From Leptospira kemamanensis (GTDB taxonomy: Bacteria; Spirochaetota; Leptospiria; Leptospirales; Leptospiraceae), in contig NZ_RQGG01000013.1 in assembly GCF_004769665.1 (NCBI RefSeq), positions 124,001 to 188,000 of the forward strand: DNA of 64,000 nt, in the 5' to 3' direction. The translations under genes were made by a program, and so were the position numbers. Of this stretch, positions 8,386-17,196 are shown piece by piece. The stretch's first letter is position 1, and the number at the start of each line of letters is the position of its first letter. Below the pieces are notes generated by a model, which was given only the letters and a program-made list of their open reading frames with translations, was not told the origin of the DNA and ran no database searches.

Positions 8386-9834
8386 TTAAAAACCCAAACC
8401 TTTGAGAGCGTCGCCTGCACCAGGAATTTTTTTCAATGCATCTCCCGCTTTTCCTTTGATCACTTCTTTCACGGCTCCACCAATTAGGTCTGTTAAAGTA
8501 CCAAGTCCCACTCCCAGTTCTACATTAGGATTACGGATATCTCCATAAGTTCTAAAGGGAATAAACAAACGTTCGTCCTTTACCAAATTCCCAACAATTT
8601 TATTTCGAAGAGCTTTTGGATCTCCTTGGCCTTTGGTTGCTTGTTTGATTTTTTCATCTACCGAAGCGAGTGATTTTTTGGATTCATCTTCATCATACAA
8701 CATTCCCATTTTCATTTCATGGTAATTGGTAGTCGTGACAATGAAGGATCCTTTTGTAATTTGGAGGTCGTAATTTTTTGTTGGAAAGGTTGGTTCGTCA
8801 AGGAACGTCACCTTGCCGTTGCTATACTCTACCTTAAAACTCACGTCTTTTTTCAGTTCAGCTTTTTCTTTTAGTTTGTCCAGTTTGAGCCCTGCTTGGT
8901 TCATCGCAGGAAGTTCTCCGGCAATGGCATCAAACGCAGCAAATCCAGAAAGGAACGAGTCTTCTTTCATCGTCACTTCATAGATGACCTTTGGATTCAC
9001 TAATCCTGTTTTTTCCACAAAAGGAGTCACCTTACCACCTGTTTCAAGTAAAAACTTGGCTGCTTCCTTTTTGTTTTTACCAATGATTGTCACATCGGCA
9101 TCAAAGTTCACATCTAAACTGTTATGCGAAGCTAAATCACTTCCATCGATATCAATGTCTGTGATTTCCAAATCCAATTTTTGCACGAGGATTTGTTGGC
9201 CTGTTTTCCGCATATTGACTTGGATGTTTCCTTCTTGGATTCCCACAAGTCCCATTTTGATGGCGATGGGAACATCTTTGATGGAAAAAGGACCAGATGG
9301 AGGTTCATTTGCTTTTTCCTTCGCTTCTGCTTCCGCCTCAGCTTTTTTTTCTGCGAGAGCCTCTGGTGATAGAGCTGGATTTTTTTCTCCATCTACGATT
9401 TTAGGAGTTTTGAAAAGGGAAGTCAAATTGTTCCCACCATCTTCATTCATCGTAAGAGAAATTTCAGGTTGTTTTAACACGAGTTTGTTGACTTTAACTG
9501 TTTTTGTGAGCAGTGCTAAAAAGGAAATTTTTACATCTACCTTTCCTAATTGGATGGCACCTTTTGGTTTTGATTTTCTTTCCTCAAGAGGAGTTCCCTT
9601 ATTGGCTACTTCATCTCTAGGGGCAAGGATGATCCCTTCTATTTCAATTCCTGATAATACATTAAAGAGGTTGATATTTACTTTTTCAACATGTGCTCGG
9701 ACATTTATGGAAGATTCTATTTGTTTGACAAGAAAGCTCGGAGTGATGATACTTCCTGCAAATACAAACGCGATGATAATGATTAGAAGAATTGCCGCAA
9801 AAAATGCTCCAATCCCATAACCTATTTTTTTCAT
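8386..9834 (-). CDS. AsmA-like inner-membrane protein
   Basis: 482 residues from the ATG at 9834, which has AGGAG about 7 nt upstream; a longer TTG frame to 9852 is less likely. One N-terminal membrane helix (about residues 6-30, rich in Ile and Ala) is followed by a large non-cytoplasmic region. The opening part (INVRAHVEKVNINLF then SGIEIEGIIL, KVDVKISFLALL) resembles the repeating beta-strand N-terminal module of AsmA/DUF748 proteins, which are now linked to phospholipid transport across the periplasm. An Ala/Glu/Lys-rich stretch near 160-180 is a probable linker or short coiled coil. The C-terminus is Gly/Lys-rich and amphipathic (GDALKKIPGAGDALKGLGF). The AsmA assignment is moderate; function is inference. 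Confidence 0.7.
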   Translation of the reverse strand: MKKIGYGIGAFFAAILLIIIIAFVFAGSIITPSFLVKQIESSINVRAHVEKVNINLFNVLSGIEIEGIILAPRDEVANKGTPLEERKSKPKGAIQLGKVDVKISFLALLTKTVKVNKLVLKQPEISLTMNEDGGNNLTSLFKTPKIVDGEKNPALSPEALAEKKAEAEAEAKEKANEPPSGPFSIKDVPIAIKMGLVGIQEGNIQVNMRKTGQQILVQKLDLEITDIDIDGSDLASHNSLDVNFDADVTIIGKNKKEAAKFLLETGGKVTPFVEKTGLVNPKVIYEVTMKEDSFLSGFAAFDAIAGELPAMNQAGLKLDKLKEKAELKKDVSFKVEYSNGKVTFLDEPTFPTKNYDLQITKGSFIVTTTNYHEMKMGMLYDEDESKKSLASVDEKIKQATKGQGDPKALRNKIVGNLVKDERLFIPFRTYGDIRNPNVELGVGLGTLTDLIGGAVKEVIKGKAGDALKKIPGAGDALKGLGF

Positions 9835-9915
9835 GGTGACTCCTAATTCCAACTAAAACGGTGGACTAGAGACTATAGTGATTTTGGAATCTGTAAAGTA
9901 AAAAAGGGAAAGAAA

Positions 9916-10344
9916 TTAATTCAAAAACCTGACAGAACTGATGATATTGGTTAGTTGTTGGAACAGTTCGTCTCCCACTTCTTCATCTGAATTATAAGTA
10001 AGAAGGATCATTCTTTCTTTATTGGCAACCATGTACACCATCCACACACGATCTTCTCTCATAAATTCACAAGCGCGAATCGCTGATCCCTCATTGTTTT
10101 CAAACACTGCTACCTTTTCTGGATCATAGTCAATTTCATGAATTTTTAAGTAGTTTTCTAATTCTTTGTCGATATCGAAATATTCTGCTTTGGATTCAAA
10201 GGCATACACTTGTAACGCACCACCCCCGTCTGGATGGAAAAAAGCAGGAATTTCTTCTACCACCATATGTTCCCAATTGACAGGAAAAAGAAAGGAATAC
10301 CAACCTTGAGGGGAACGAAATTGTTTGTACATTGGTTTTGTCAT
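9916..10344 (-). CDS. small conserved protein, stress-response/DUF3805-like fold
   Basis: 142 residues, no signal peptide or membrane segment. The opening FRSPQGWYSFLFPVNWEH and the later ACEFMREDRVWMVYMVANKERMILLTYNS resemble a group of small bacterial proteins with a PsbP/Mog1-like fold, in which a short peptide segment of the FxxPxxWxxxxP type is typical (DUF3805 is my closest guess). I do not recognise a catalytic motif. It sits alone between an AsmA-like gene on the same strand and a divergent outer-membrane protein gene 47 nt away. The reading frame is well formed and its amino-acid composition ordinary, so the gene is real even though its role is unknown. Confidence 0.7.
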   Translation of the reverse strand: MTKPMYKQFRSPQGWYSFLFPVNWEHMVVEEIPAFFHPDGGGALQVYAFESKAEYFDIDKELENYLKIHEIDYDPEKVAVFENNEGSAIRACEFMREDRVWMVYMVANKERMILLTYNSDEEVGDELFQQLTNIISSVRFLN

Positions 10345-10391
10345 GAGAAATCCCTTTTCTTTCCAGTAAATCTATGAGGGAATGGCAGTAA

Positions 10392-11396
10392 ATGATTTTC
10401 AAACGAAAATATTTCTGGGTGATTTCCCTTTTTTTGATTTGGTTATTTCCCATTCGTCCTATTTCTGCACAGATTTCTGGATATGATGTAGCGTATCCCT
10501 CTGCTTATTTACTTGGACTATCTTCTCAAGGAGTGGTAAGCCAAAATCCCATGGCAAGTTTGTATGGGAATACTGCATTTTTATCTTACCAATCTAAACA
10601 TATGATGGATGTTTCGCTAAACGGAAGTCATGCGAATGGAAAATTTTCACCTCTCTATATTTCCGGTGCTGGTTATTATTCATTTTCAGAATCCTTTGGA
10701 TTTGGGGTTCGTGGAAAACCAGTTTACTTACGATCGTTTCCTACGGACGAACGGTATTCAAATTATGCATTTCAAACCTTTGCCAATTGGAAACTTAATC
10801 CCTATATTAGTTTTGCTCTGCAAATTGGACCAAGTGTTTCGGGAAGGTTAGGAGGTTATAGTTCTTACTCTTGGAATGTCTCTCTATCCACTGCTATCCA
10901 ATATGAAAATTTTCGATTGGGGATCATTCTGGAATCACCAGGAAAATACCGCTTCGATGAATATTTAGGATCGGAAAGGTTAAAGGAAAAACTCCCCGAA
11001 CGGGCATTAGTTGGATTTGGTTACCAATGCAATGATTGGATTTTTTTGCAGGCTGAATTCTCTCGTAAATTTTATGAAAGGACTAGTGTGAATTTTAACC
11101 AATCGAATGAATACACTCCGTATCCCATTCGCACCATGTATTCGGGTAATTTCAGTTTGGCGATTGGCAAAATGGAATCCTTTCAGTTCCTAACAGGCGT
11201 TGGTCGAGAAATTCGAATGGATACGGAATTACGTGGATTTTATACAGCCTCTCTCGGAATTGCTGGTGCTTTATTTCCAGATTGGTTTGGAGAAGGGTAT
11301 TTTTATGCGCTTTCTTTCCAAAGGTCAGGCCTAAGTGTTCCCGAACGAGAAGGTGCTGAAACAAGAATGGCAACTCAATTGCAAGTTCAGTTCTAA
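10392..11396 (+). CDS. predicted outer-membrane beta-barrel protein
   Basis: 334 residues. A signal peptide is clear (basic MIFKRKYF, hydrophobic core, likely cleavage after PISAQ near 26-28). The mature part is rich in aromatic residues, Gly, Ser and alternating hydrophobic strands (for example FGFGVRGKPVYLRSF, FQFLTGVGREIRM), and ends TQLQVQF, with a terminal Phe as is usual for barrels inserted by BamA. The front (LLGLSSQGVVSQNPMASLYGN) resembles the start of PorV/UPF0164-type barrels, in which a similar Asn-Pro-Ala segment is found. Substrate unknown; a fatty-acid or secretion-associated role would be a guess. Confidence 0.75.
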   Translation: MIFKRKYFWVISLFLIWLFPIRPISAQISGYDVAYPSAYLLGLSSQGVVSQNPMASLYGNTAFLSYQSKHMMDVSLNGSHANGKFSPLYISGAGYYSFSESFGFGVRGKPVYLRSFPTDERYSNYAFQTFANWKLNPYISFALQIGPSVSGRLGGYSSYSWNVSLSTAIQYENFRLGIILESPGKYRFDEYLGSERLKEKLPERALVGFGYQCNDWIFLQAEFSRKFYERTSVNFNQSNEYTPYPIRTMYSGNFSLAIGKMESFQFLTGVGREIRMDTELRGFYTASLGIAGALFPDWFGEGYFYALSFQRSGLSVPEREGAETRMATQLQVQF

Positions 11397-11519
11397 TTAG
11401 GAACATCATTTGCTTAATATTTACGCAAATTGGTTGTTTTCCATAAATAGTCTCCATACGATTTGTTCGGATTTCATACCGTTTGTAGAGAAATATAGGA
11501 TATTCTTACTTCTTTAGGC

Positions 11520-11551
11520 GAGATGCATCGTCGGTACGATACTTGCATCTC
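11520..11551 (+). promoter_or_regulatory. stem-loop just upstream of the phosphatase gene's ribosome-binding site
   Basis: An 8-bp perfect outer stem (GAGATGCA 11520-11527 with TGCATCTC 11544-11551) encloses a 4-bp inner stem (TCGT 11528-11531, ACGA 11536-11539) with loop CGGT; 11540-11543 bulge. There is no T-run, so it is not a terminator. It ends about 4 nt before the Shine-Dalgarno (AGAAAGG) of the gene starting at 11571. It could be an operator dyad or a 5'-UTR structure. Confidence 0.5.
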
Positions 11552-11570
11552 ATTGAGAAAGGTATCCAAT

Positions 11571-13391
11571 ATGGTTGATTTCAAAGTTTCCAAACGAATG
11601 CTCGTCAACTTCCGCGGACAGAACAAAGTTGTGGGAGGATTAACAGATAAAGATAAAATTGCAATCCTTCTTTATATCTCCAAAGAATTTGCCAATTTAG
11701 ATAGAGAAGACCAACTCTTTTCCAAGGTCATCCTGATTTGCCAGGAGATTTTCGAATCGGATAATACCACTCTCCGGTTATGGGATGGTGAGTTTTTAGT
11801 TCCAGTAAAGTTTGTTAAAGAAACAGAACCTCCTAGAAGGAATTTAAAATCAGGGGAAGGGTATTCAGGTACCGTATTTGAATCCAGAGAACCAATGCTT
11901 GTAAACGACCTATCCAGGTCAGCGCATTACTTTGATGAGGGGGAAAAAACCAAGTCGGTGATGTGTGTTCCCATCATGCAAAAAGAAGAAATCTTGGGAA
12001 CTCTGGCAGTAGAAAGTGAAAGGGAAAACTTCTATATCCTGGATGATTTAGAAATCCTAGAAGCCTTAACCTCACAACTAGCTCTTGCTTTATATGGTGT
12101 TCGTCTGATTGAAGGTCTTGTTACCGCTAGAGCACGCGAAGCTGCCATCTTAAACCAATTAGAATGGGATTTGAAAATGGGACGAAATGTCCAAAGTCAA
12201 ATCCTTCCTCAAGACTTAAGTGCTTGGAATGGAATTTATTTTGCCAGTCATTATGAACCAATGGCGGAGGTGAGCGGAGATTTAGTGGACATTGTAAGAC
12301 AAGGTCACTCTCTCACGGCGATTAACATCGATGTGTCGGGTCATGGAATTCCTGCGGCTCTTGTGACGATGGCCATTCACCACCAGTTCCGCCGTTCGGT
12401 GATGGCAGGTCTTGGCCTTACCGAAATCATGGAAGAACTTGGGGAAAAATTAAGAGAACAACTTCCTGAATCTACTTATTTTACAGCCTTTATGGTTCGA
12501 ATTTTTAGTGATTATACCTTTGGTTATGTGAATGCAGGTCACCAACGTATGTTACACTACAAAGCTTCCGATGATACTTTTATTCAATATGATACGAAAG
12601 GTGTTCCCCTTGGAATTTTACCTGTTCGTAAAATTGATTACGAGGAAAAACAGGGAAAATTAGAACCAGGTGATTTTTTACTACTGATCTCTGACGGGTT
12701 TAGTGAACAAAGAAACCACTTAAAAGATGAAGTGGGAGTGGAACGAATCCAAACTTGGTTACATGACGAAAGAGAAAAACTCGTTATCGAAGGTCGTGGA
12801 AAAGTTGATTTAAAAAAACTTTCGAATGCCTTTATCAAACGTTTTCGTGCTTACCAAGGAGAAGTGCCAAACGGTGACGATTTGAGTTTTCTCTTTTTGT
12901 ATTGTGGTGATTCCATTCCAGAAGCTTCCCATTACATCCAATTAGCAAAACAATCCAATTCGAAAATGAAAACGGAAGAGGCATATGCACAAGCTCTCAA
13001 AGCCTTCAGCATTGATTCTTCTTTAAAAGAAATCCTGGTTTTCCTTGGCAAAATGTATTACCGAGACGGGAAATACAAAGAAGCTATTCGGTATTTAGAA
13101 GAGTATTTGAGAACCTCTGGGGATAATACAGCTGCTTCCCACTTTACGATGGGAAGAGCTTATTATAAAGCAGGAATGATTTCGGAAGCAAAACGAGCAT
13201 TAAAGATGGCACTTTCGAGTGATCATAGTTTTGCGAAAGCAAGTATTCTACTTGCTCAATGTTATTTGAAAGAAAATGCAAAACCAAAAGCGATTAAGGT
13301 ATTGCAACAAGGCGTAAAAAATACACCTCAAAGTTTGGAATTAAAATCTTCACTTTTGAGACTAGAATCACATACCCAAAAGGCAATTTAA
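11571..13391 (+). CDS. GAF-SpoIIE (PP2C-type) phosphatase with C-terminal TPR repeats
   Basis: 606 residues from the ATG at 11571, preceded by AGAAAGG; an ATG at 11523 would read through a hairpin and is unlikely. A GAF domain covers about 30-185 (ending SQLALALYGVRLIEG), a helical linker follows, then the SpoIIE/RsbU-type Ser/Thr phosphatase (about 205-425) with the metal-binding NIDVSGHGIPAALV, FGYVNAGHQRML and LISDGFSEQ motifs intact. The last 160 residues are TPR-like helices (KMYYRDGKYKEAIRYLEEYL, GRAYYKAGMISEAKRAL). Such enzymes dephosphorylate STAS anti-anti-sigma proteins in partner-switching pathways; a STAS gene lies at 42146-42469. No membrane segment, so cytoplasmic sensing is inferred. 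Confidence 0.9.
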   Translation: MVDFKVSKRMLVNFRGQNKVVGGLTDKDKIAILLYISKEFANLDREDQLFSKVILICQEIFESDNTTLRLWDGEFLVPVKFVKETEPPRRNLKSGEGYSGTVFESREPMLVNDLSRSAHYFDEGEKTKSVMCVPIMQKEEILGTLAVESERENFYILDDLEILEALTSQLALALYGVRLIEGLVTARAREAAILNQLEWDLKMGRNVQSQILPQDLSAWNGIYFASHYEPMAEVSGDLVDIVRQGHSLTAINIDVSGHGIPAALVTMAIHHQFRRSVMAGLGLTEIMEELGEKLREQLPESTYFTAFMVRIFSDYTFGYVNAGHQRMLHYKASDDTFIQYDTKGVPLGILPVRKIDYEEKQGKLEPGDFLLLISDGFSEQRNHLKDEVGVERIQTWLHDEREKLVIEGRGKVDLKKLSNAFIKRFRAYQGEVPNGDDLSFLFLYCGDSIPEASHYIQLAKQSNSKMKTEEAYAQALKAFSIDSSLKEILVFLGKMYYRDGKYKEAIRYLEEYLRTSGDNTAASHFTMGRAYYKAGMISEAKRALKMALSSDHSFAKASILLAQCYLKENAKPKAIKVLQQGVKNTPQSLELKSSLLRLESHTQKAI

Positions 13392-13401
13392 GGAACGTTA
13401 T

Positions 13402-14829
13402 ATGAAACATTTCGGAGTTTACTTTAGTTTGATCGTTTTTCTTTTAGTGGGGAATCTAGCTGCAGAAACAACCTCCCTGCCAGAAAAAGAAAGTTTGGAA
13501 AATTTGGCAAAAGACCTGGCAGAGATTAAATCCTCTCTTGCGGAAACCAAACTAGCATTAGAAACCACTAAACAAGAAGCCAATTGGGTTTGGACTTGTA
13601 TTGCTGCCTTTTTAGTATTCTTTATGCAAGCGGGGTTTGCTTACGTGGAGGCTGGATTCACTCGAGCGAAAAATGCAGTGAATATCCTAATGAAAAACTT
13701 CTCTGACTTAACCGTTGGTGCGATTGCCTATTGGCTCATTGGTTTTTCGATCATGTTTGGACCTCAAGTATTGGATGGATTTGGAATTGGCGTGCCAACG
13801 TTCGCCGAGTCTCTCATCAACGCAGAGGATGGAAGTATGGATCCTGCCAATTATACGTTTTTTATCTTCCAAATCGTATTTGCCGCTACGGCAGCAACGA
13901 TCGTTTCGGGAGCGATGGCAGAACGAACCAAGTTTTCTGCTTATTTGATCTTTTCTGTGATCATCACAGCTTTCATCTACCCAGTGTTTGGTTCTCTTGC
14001 CTGGGGCAGTTTACTTGGGATCTCCACCGGATTTTTAGAATCGCTTGGACTCGGGGGAGGAGAAGGCGTTGGTTTTCATGATTTTGCAGGATCTACGGTA
14101 GTGCATAGTGTGGGTGCTTGGGCAGGTCTTGCTGGTGCGATTGTTGTTGGTCCAAGGATGGGCAAATTTCAATCGGATGGTCGAGTGTATCCCATCTTAG
14201 GGCATAATATGTCCATGGCAGCTTTGGGAGTTTTTATCCTTTGGTTTGGATGGTTTGGGTTTAACCCAGGTTCGACGACCTCCATTGAGGGAGGAAGTTT
14301 TGCAAGGATTGCGGTGGTCACCCATATGGCAGCTTGTGCTGGTGCTCTCAGTGCGATGGCTCTCACTTGGTATCTTTTCAAAAAACCAGAAATTGGTCTG
14401 ACTCTCAATGGTGGTCTTGCAGGGCTTGTGGCCATCACCGCACCTTGTGATAATGTGAGTATCTTAGGAGCGGTGATCATTGGTCTTGTAGCGGGGATTC
14501 TTGTGATTGTATCCGTTCTCTTTTTGGACAACCGAAAGATTGATGATCCAGTGGGTGCAGTTTCTGTGCATGGGGTTTGCGGAGCTTGGGGAACTTTGGC
14601 GTATGGGCTTTTCAGTTTGGATACGGGTCTTTTTTACGGAGCCGGATTTGCACAATTTGCCGCGCAAGCGATTGGTGTTACCACTGCCTTTTTCTGGGCC
14701 TTTCCTGTGAGTTTGCTGATGTTTTATCTGATCAAAAAAACCGTGGGTCTACGTGTTTCCGAAGAAGAAGAGCTGTTAGGTTTGGATATTCTCGAACATG
14801 GAAACGAAGCATATCCTGTTTCGAAATAG
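13402..14829 (+). CDS. amtB: ammonium transporter (Amt family) with N-terminal signal and coiled-coil extension
   Basis: 475 residues. Eleven membrane helices follow an unusual N-terminus: a signal-peptide-like segment (1-21) and a charged helix of about 35 residues (ESLENLAKDLAEIKSSL...) before the first transport helix at about 62. The pore twin histidines are present: His235 in GSTVVHSVGAWAG and His390 in SVHGVCGAWG, and Asp227 (HDFAGST) matches the substrate-recognition Asp of E. coli AmtB. It conducts NH4+/NH3 across the inner membrane. No glnK/PII gene is adjacent; the upstream neighbour, 10 nt away, is the TPR phosphatase, which suggests a shared transcript. The extension is longer than in AmtB and resembles some cyanobacterial and eukaryotic Amt proteins in placement only. 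Confidence 0.95.
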   Translation: MKHFGVYFSLIVFLLVGNLAAETTSLPEKESLENLAKDLAEIKSSLAETKLALETTKQEANWVWTCIAAFLVFFMQAGFAYVEAGFTRAKNAVNILMKNFSDLTVGAIAYWLIGFSIMFGPQVLDGFGIGVPTFAESLINAEDGSMDPANYTFFIFQIVFAATAATIVSGAMAERTKFSAYLIFSVIITAFIYPVFGSLAWGSLLGISTGFLESLGLGGGEGVGFHDFAGSTVVHSVGAWAGLAGAIVVGPRMGKFQSDGRVYPILGHNMSMAALGVFILWFGWFGFNPGSTTSIEGGSFARIAVVTHMAACAGALSAMALTWYLFKKPEIGLTLNGGLAGLVAITAPCDNVSILGAVIIGLVAGILVIVSVLFLDNRKIDDPVGAVSVHGVCGAWGTLAYGLFSLDTGLFYGAGFAQFAAQAIGVTTAFFWAFPVSLLMFYLIKKTVGLRVSEEEELLGLDILEHGNEAYPVSK

Positions 14830-14835
14830 TCCTTG

Positions 14836-14868
14836 ACCCTAGATTTTCTCTATGGGGAAGTCTAGGGT
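14836..14868 (+). promoter_or_regulatory. stem-loop abutting the GTG start of the downstream lipoprotein gene
   Basis: Perfect 8-bp inverted repeat ACCCTAGA (14836-14843) and TCTAGGGT (14861-14868) with a 17-nt loop that contains the likely Shine-Dalgarno GGGGAAG. The right arm ends directly before the GTG at 14869. No U-run follows, so a terminator for amtB is less likely than a structure affecting initiation of the next gene. Confidence 0.45.
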
Positions 14869-15507
14869 GTGTTCCGCATTGTTTGTTTTTTACTCGTTTT
14901 TTGTTATGGATGTTTTGAATACGAAGAGACCATTCTCTTTCGGAAAATCAGTTCTGGGACGGTCGAGATCGCATATACTGTCCCTCTAAAAAAAGATTCG
15001 AACGAATCTCTAGTGAAATTTTTGCCTACGTCAAAAGAAGAAATCCTAACCTCTGTTAAAAAGAAGTCCAATAACAATTTACAAGTTCGAGATTTTACAT
15101 TTCGTGAATTGGAAAAATCCGAAACAACAGATATGTATTTCAAACGAAAAGGGAAGGTGTCTTATAAATTAGATTTTGAAGACCCAACTCATTTGGAAGG
15201 GGTTCTCATAGGAACCTTTACGATCAAAACAAAACCACGCTCCATTGCTGTGAAAAGAGACTTCCCCAATCTGACAGACAATGCCATTCTTGATTCCAGT
15301 GCGGGAGAGAAAAAAATCATAGCAGAGACTTCTCGTTTGCTTCGGGAAGGGAAAATTCAATTCAAAGTTCTGTTTCCAAAAGATTCCGAATGTAGTTCGA
15401 ACCGTGGGTTTATCGGACTTGGGAATTTAATGTATCAAATTCCTTTACAAGAAACCTTAGAAAATCCAGAATCCAAAACTTGGGAATACAAAATCCGTTT
15501 TTTTTAA
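14869..15507 (+). CDS. predicted lipoprotein, no recognised family
   Basis: 212 residues. The short hydrophobic N-terminus MFRIVCFLLVFCYGC carries a lipobox-like end with Cys15 as the probable lipidated residue. GTG at 14869 is the only start that retains it. The mature protein is a mix of beta-rich and charged segments (GTVEIAYTVPLKKDSNES, KGKVSYKLDFEDPTH) with no motif I recognise. It follows amtB by 39 nt with a hairpin between them, so it may or may not be on the same transcript, and it converges on mqnA with one base between the stop codons. Function unknown; export to the periplasm or outer membrane is inferred from the signal. Confidence 0.75.
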   Translation: MFRIVCFLLVFCYGCFEYEETILFRKISSGTVEIAYTVPLKKDSNESLVKFLPTSKEEILTSVKKKSNNNLQVRDFTFRELEKSETTDMYFKRKGKVSYKLDFEDPTHLEGVLIGTFTIKTKPRSIAVKRDFPNLTDNAILDSSAGEKKIIAETSRLLREGKIQFKVLFPKDSECSSNRGFIGLGNLMYQIPLQETLENPESKTWEYKIRFF

Positions 15508-15508
15508 T

Positions 15509-16255
15509 TTAGAGAAGTCCAAGTGACTTTGCCGTTTGGATGAAAAGAGAAAAACCTTCCAAATTCTTTTTTTCAGGAATGTAGTGTAACTCTTGTTTGA
15601 GGTAACGATCAGTGATTGCAATGGGCAGGCGTTTTTCTTCGGCGATGATGGAAGGTAGTTCTTTTAGTCCATATTCCAACGCTGTCAAAAATATTTGGTT
15701 GTCCCATGTTTTTCCTTTGGGATAGGCCCAAAAGGCAAAACAAAAATACAATCCAGTCATTCGATTCCACCATTCCGCTAGATCCAATACTTGGTATCCT
15801 GGAATCGGTGTTTGCAAAAGAGCATGGTCTCCAAATAATAAATGGGAACCTTTGCTTTCTTTCATCATTTCTGAAATTTCAGAAGCGTCGGTGGGAATCA
15901 CTTCGACCGTTTTTCCATATTGCAAGTGGAACAAACATTGGAGGAGGCAAACACTCGACCTAGATCCTTTGTCTGTAAACACCTGATCGGGAATCCCCGA
16001 TTCTCTTTCGTTTTGAAAGTACAAGACCGAACGCACCACATCCCTGGCACAAACTCCTACGATTTTGGTATAATCCAACTTGTCCGAATTTCGTTCACAT
16101 TCAATCGAAGACACTAACGCACAATCTAATTCCCCTTTTTTTAAGAGTTCAATGAGGACACTGGGGTTCTCATACACCGGAGTATAGTTGGGAGAGCGTT
16201 CAAAAAAGAGGGTGAGAGGTCGTGCATTTAGGTGTTTTACGATGCCAATCTTCAT
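15509..16255 (-). CDS. mqnA: MqnA-like chorismate dehydratase, futalosine menaquinone pathway
   Basis: 248 residues of the MqnA/MqnD periplasmic-binding-protein-like fold, slightly short for the family. The N-terminus KIGIVKHLNARPLTLFFE matches the family's KIGxVxYLNxxPL, and GELDCALVSSIECER matches the GxxDxALVSSxE segment. MqnA turns chorismate into 3-enolpyruvylbenzoate, the first step of the futalosine route. No other mqn gene is in the window, so assignment to the first step rather than MqnD is based on these motifs. It is divergent from cheR with 34 nt between starts, and converges with the lipoprotein gene. Confidence 0.8.
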   Translation of the reverse strand: MKIGIVKHLNARPLTLFFERSPNYTPVYENPSVLIELLKKGELDCALVSSIECERNSDKLDYTKIVGVCARDVVRSVLYFQNERESGIPDQVFTDKGSRSSVCLLQCLFHLQYGKTVEVIPTDASEISEMMKESKGSHLLFGDHALLQTPIPGYQVLDLAEWWNRMTGLYFCFAFWAYPKGKTWDNQIFLTALEYGLKELPSIIAEEKRLPIAITDRYLKQELHYIPEKKNLEGFSLFIQTAKSLGLL

Positions 16256-16289
16256 GTTTGAACCTCCATGGGAAAAAACAACTTGTCAG

Positions 16290-17186
16290 ATGGAAAAAAC
16301 TCTGTTGAATCTTCGTGAGGGCAAATTGGACTTTCGAACATCTTTAAACACAATCGGTGATGCCGAGTTTGAATTCATCAAAAATTTAGTGTACAAACAA
16401 GCAGGAATTTTCCTCGCTCCACACAAAAAGATCATGGTGCAGTCTAGGCTCAATGCAAGATTACGTACTTTGGGAATTCCGAGTTTTGAGGACTATGTGG
16501 CAAAACTCAAAATGGATCAAAATTTTTCGACCCAAGAAATGCAGGAGCTTATCAATCGCATAACAACGAATAAAACTGATTTCTTTCGTGAAAACCATCA
16601 CTTTGAATTTTTAAAAAATGAATACTTCCCTCAGTTGGAAAAATTAGCTCAAGATTCAGGTGCCTCGAAGAGTTTGCGCATTTGGTGTTCTGCTTCTTCC
16701 ACTGGAGAAGAACCGTATTCGATCGCCATTACGGTATATGATTATTTCCAAAACAAACCAGGTTGGAATTGTAAAATTTATGCATCTGACATTGACACCC
16801 AAGTATTAATGACAGCAAAAAAAGGGGTGTATCGAGATGACCGTTTAGAACCAGTTTCCGAAGCGATCAAGAAAAAACACTTCACCGAATTCAAAGAAAA
16901 AGACCATGTTTACTTTGAAGTAAAACCTCATTTGAAGGCTCTGGTTGACTTCCGCCAAATCAACTTATTGCATTTTCCGTTTCCCATCACGGACAAACTG
17001 GATTTGATTTTTTGCCGCAATGTGGTGATCTACTTTGACAAACCTACACAAAAAACCTTATTCCAAAACTTTGAAGTGAGTTTGAAACCGAAAGGGTTTT
17101 TGATCCTTGGCCATTCGGAAACCATGTTTGGAATCTCTGACCAGTTCAAGTTTTTAGGCCATACCATTTACCAAAAGAAAACGTAA
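16290..17186 (+). CDS. cheR: CheR chemotaxis protein methyltransferase
   Basis: SAM-dependent methylation of glutamates on chemoreceptors, setting adaptation in chemotaxis. 298 residues from the ATG at 16290. The CheR N-terminal helical domain ends in NRITTNKTDFFRE, the SAM-binding segment is WCSASSTGEEPYS, and IFCRNVVIYFDK and LILGHSETM complete the signature. The frame remains open upstream to 16188, overlapping mqnA, but the extra 34 residues are not CheR-like; an ATG at 16254 is a possible alternative. No other chemotaxis gene adjoins it, so it is an orphan locus here. Confidence 0.95.
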   Translation: MEKTLLNLREGKLDFRTSLNTIGDAEFEFIKNLVYKQAGIFLAPHKKIMVQSRLNARLRTLGIPSFEDYVAKLKMDQNFSTQEMQELINRITTNKTDFFRENHHFEFLKNEYFPQLEKLAQDSGASKSLRIWCSASSTGEEPYSIAITVYDYFQNKPGWNCKIYASDIDTQVLMTAKKGVYRDDRLEPVSEAIKKKHFTEFKEKDHVYFEVKPHLKALVDFRQINLLHFPFPITDKLDLIFCRNVVIYFDKPTQKTLFQNFEVSLKPKGFLILGHSETMFGISDQFKFLGHTIYQKKT

Positions 17187-17196
17187 AAAAAAACGA

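Noticed and set aside
8984..9820. A 278-codon open frame on the + strand
   Set aside because: It is antisense to the well-supported AsmA-like gene; its sequence is low in structure and without a domain, and a strong gene occupies the same bases on the minus strand.
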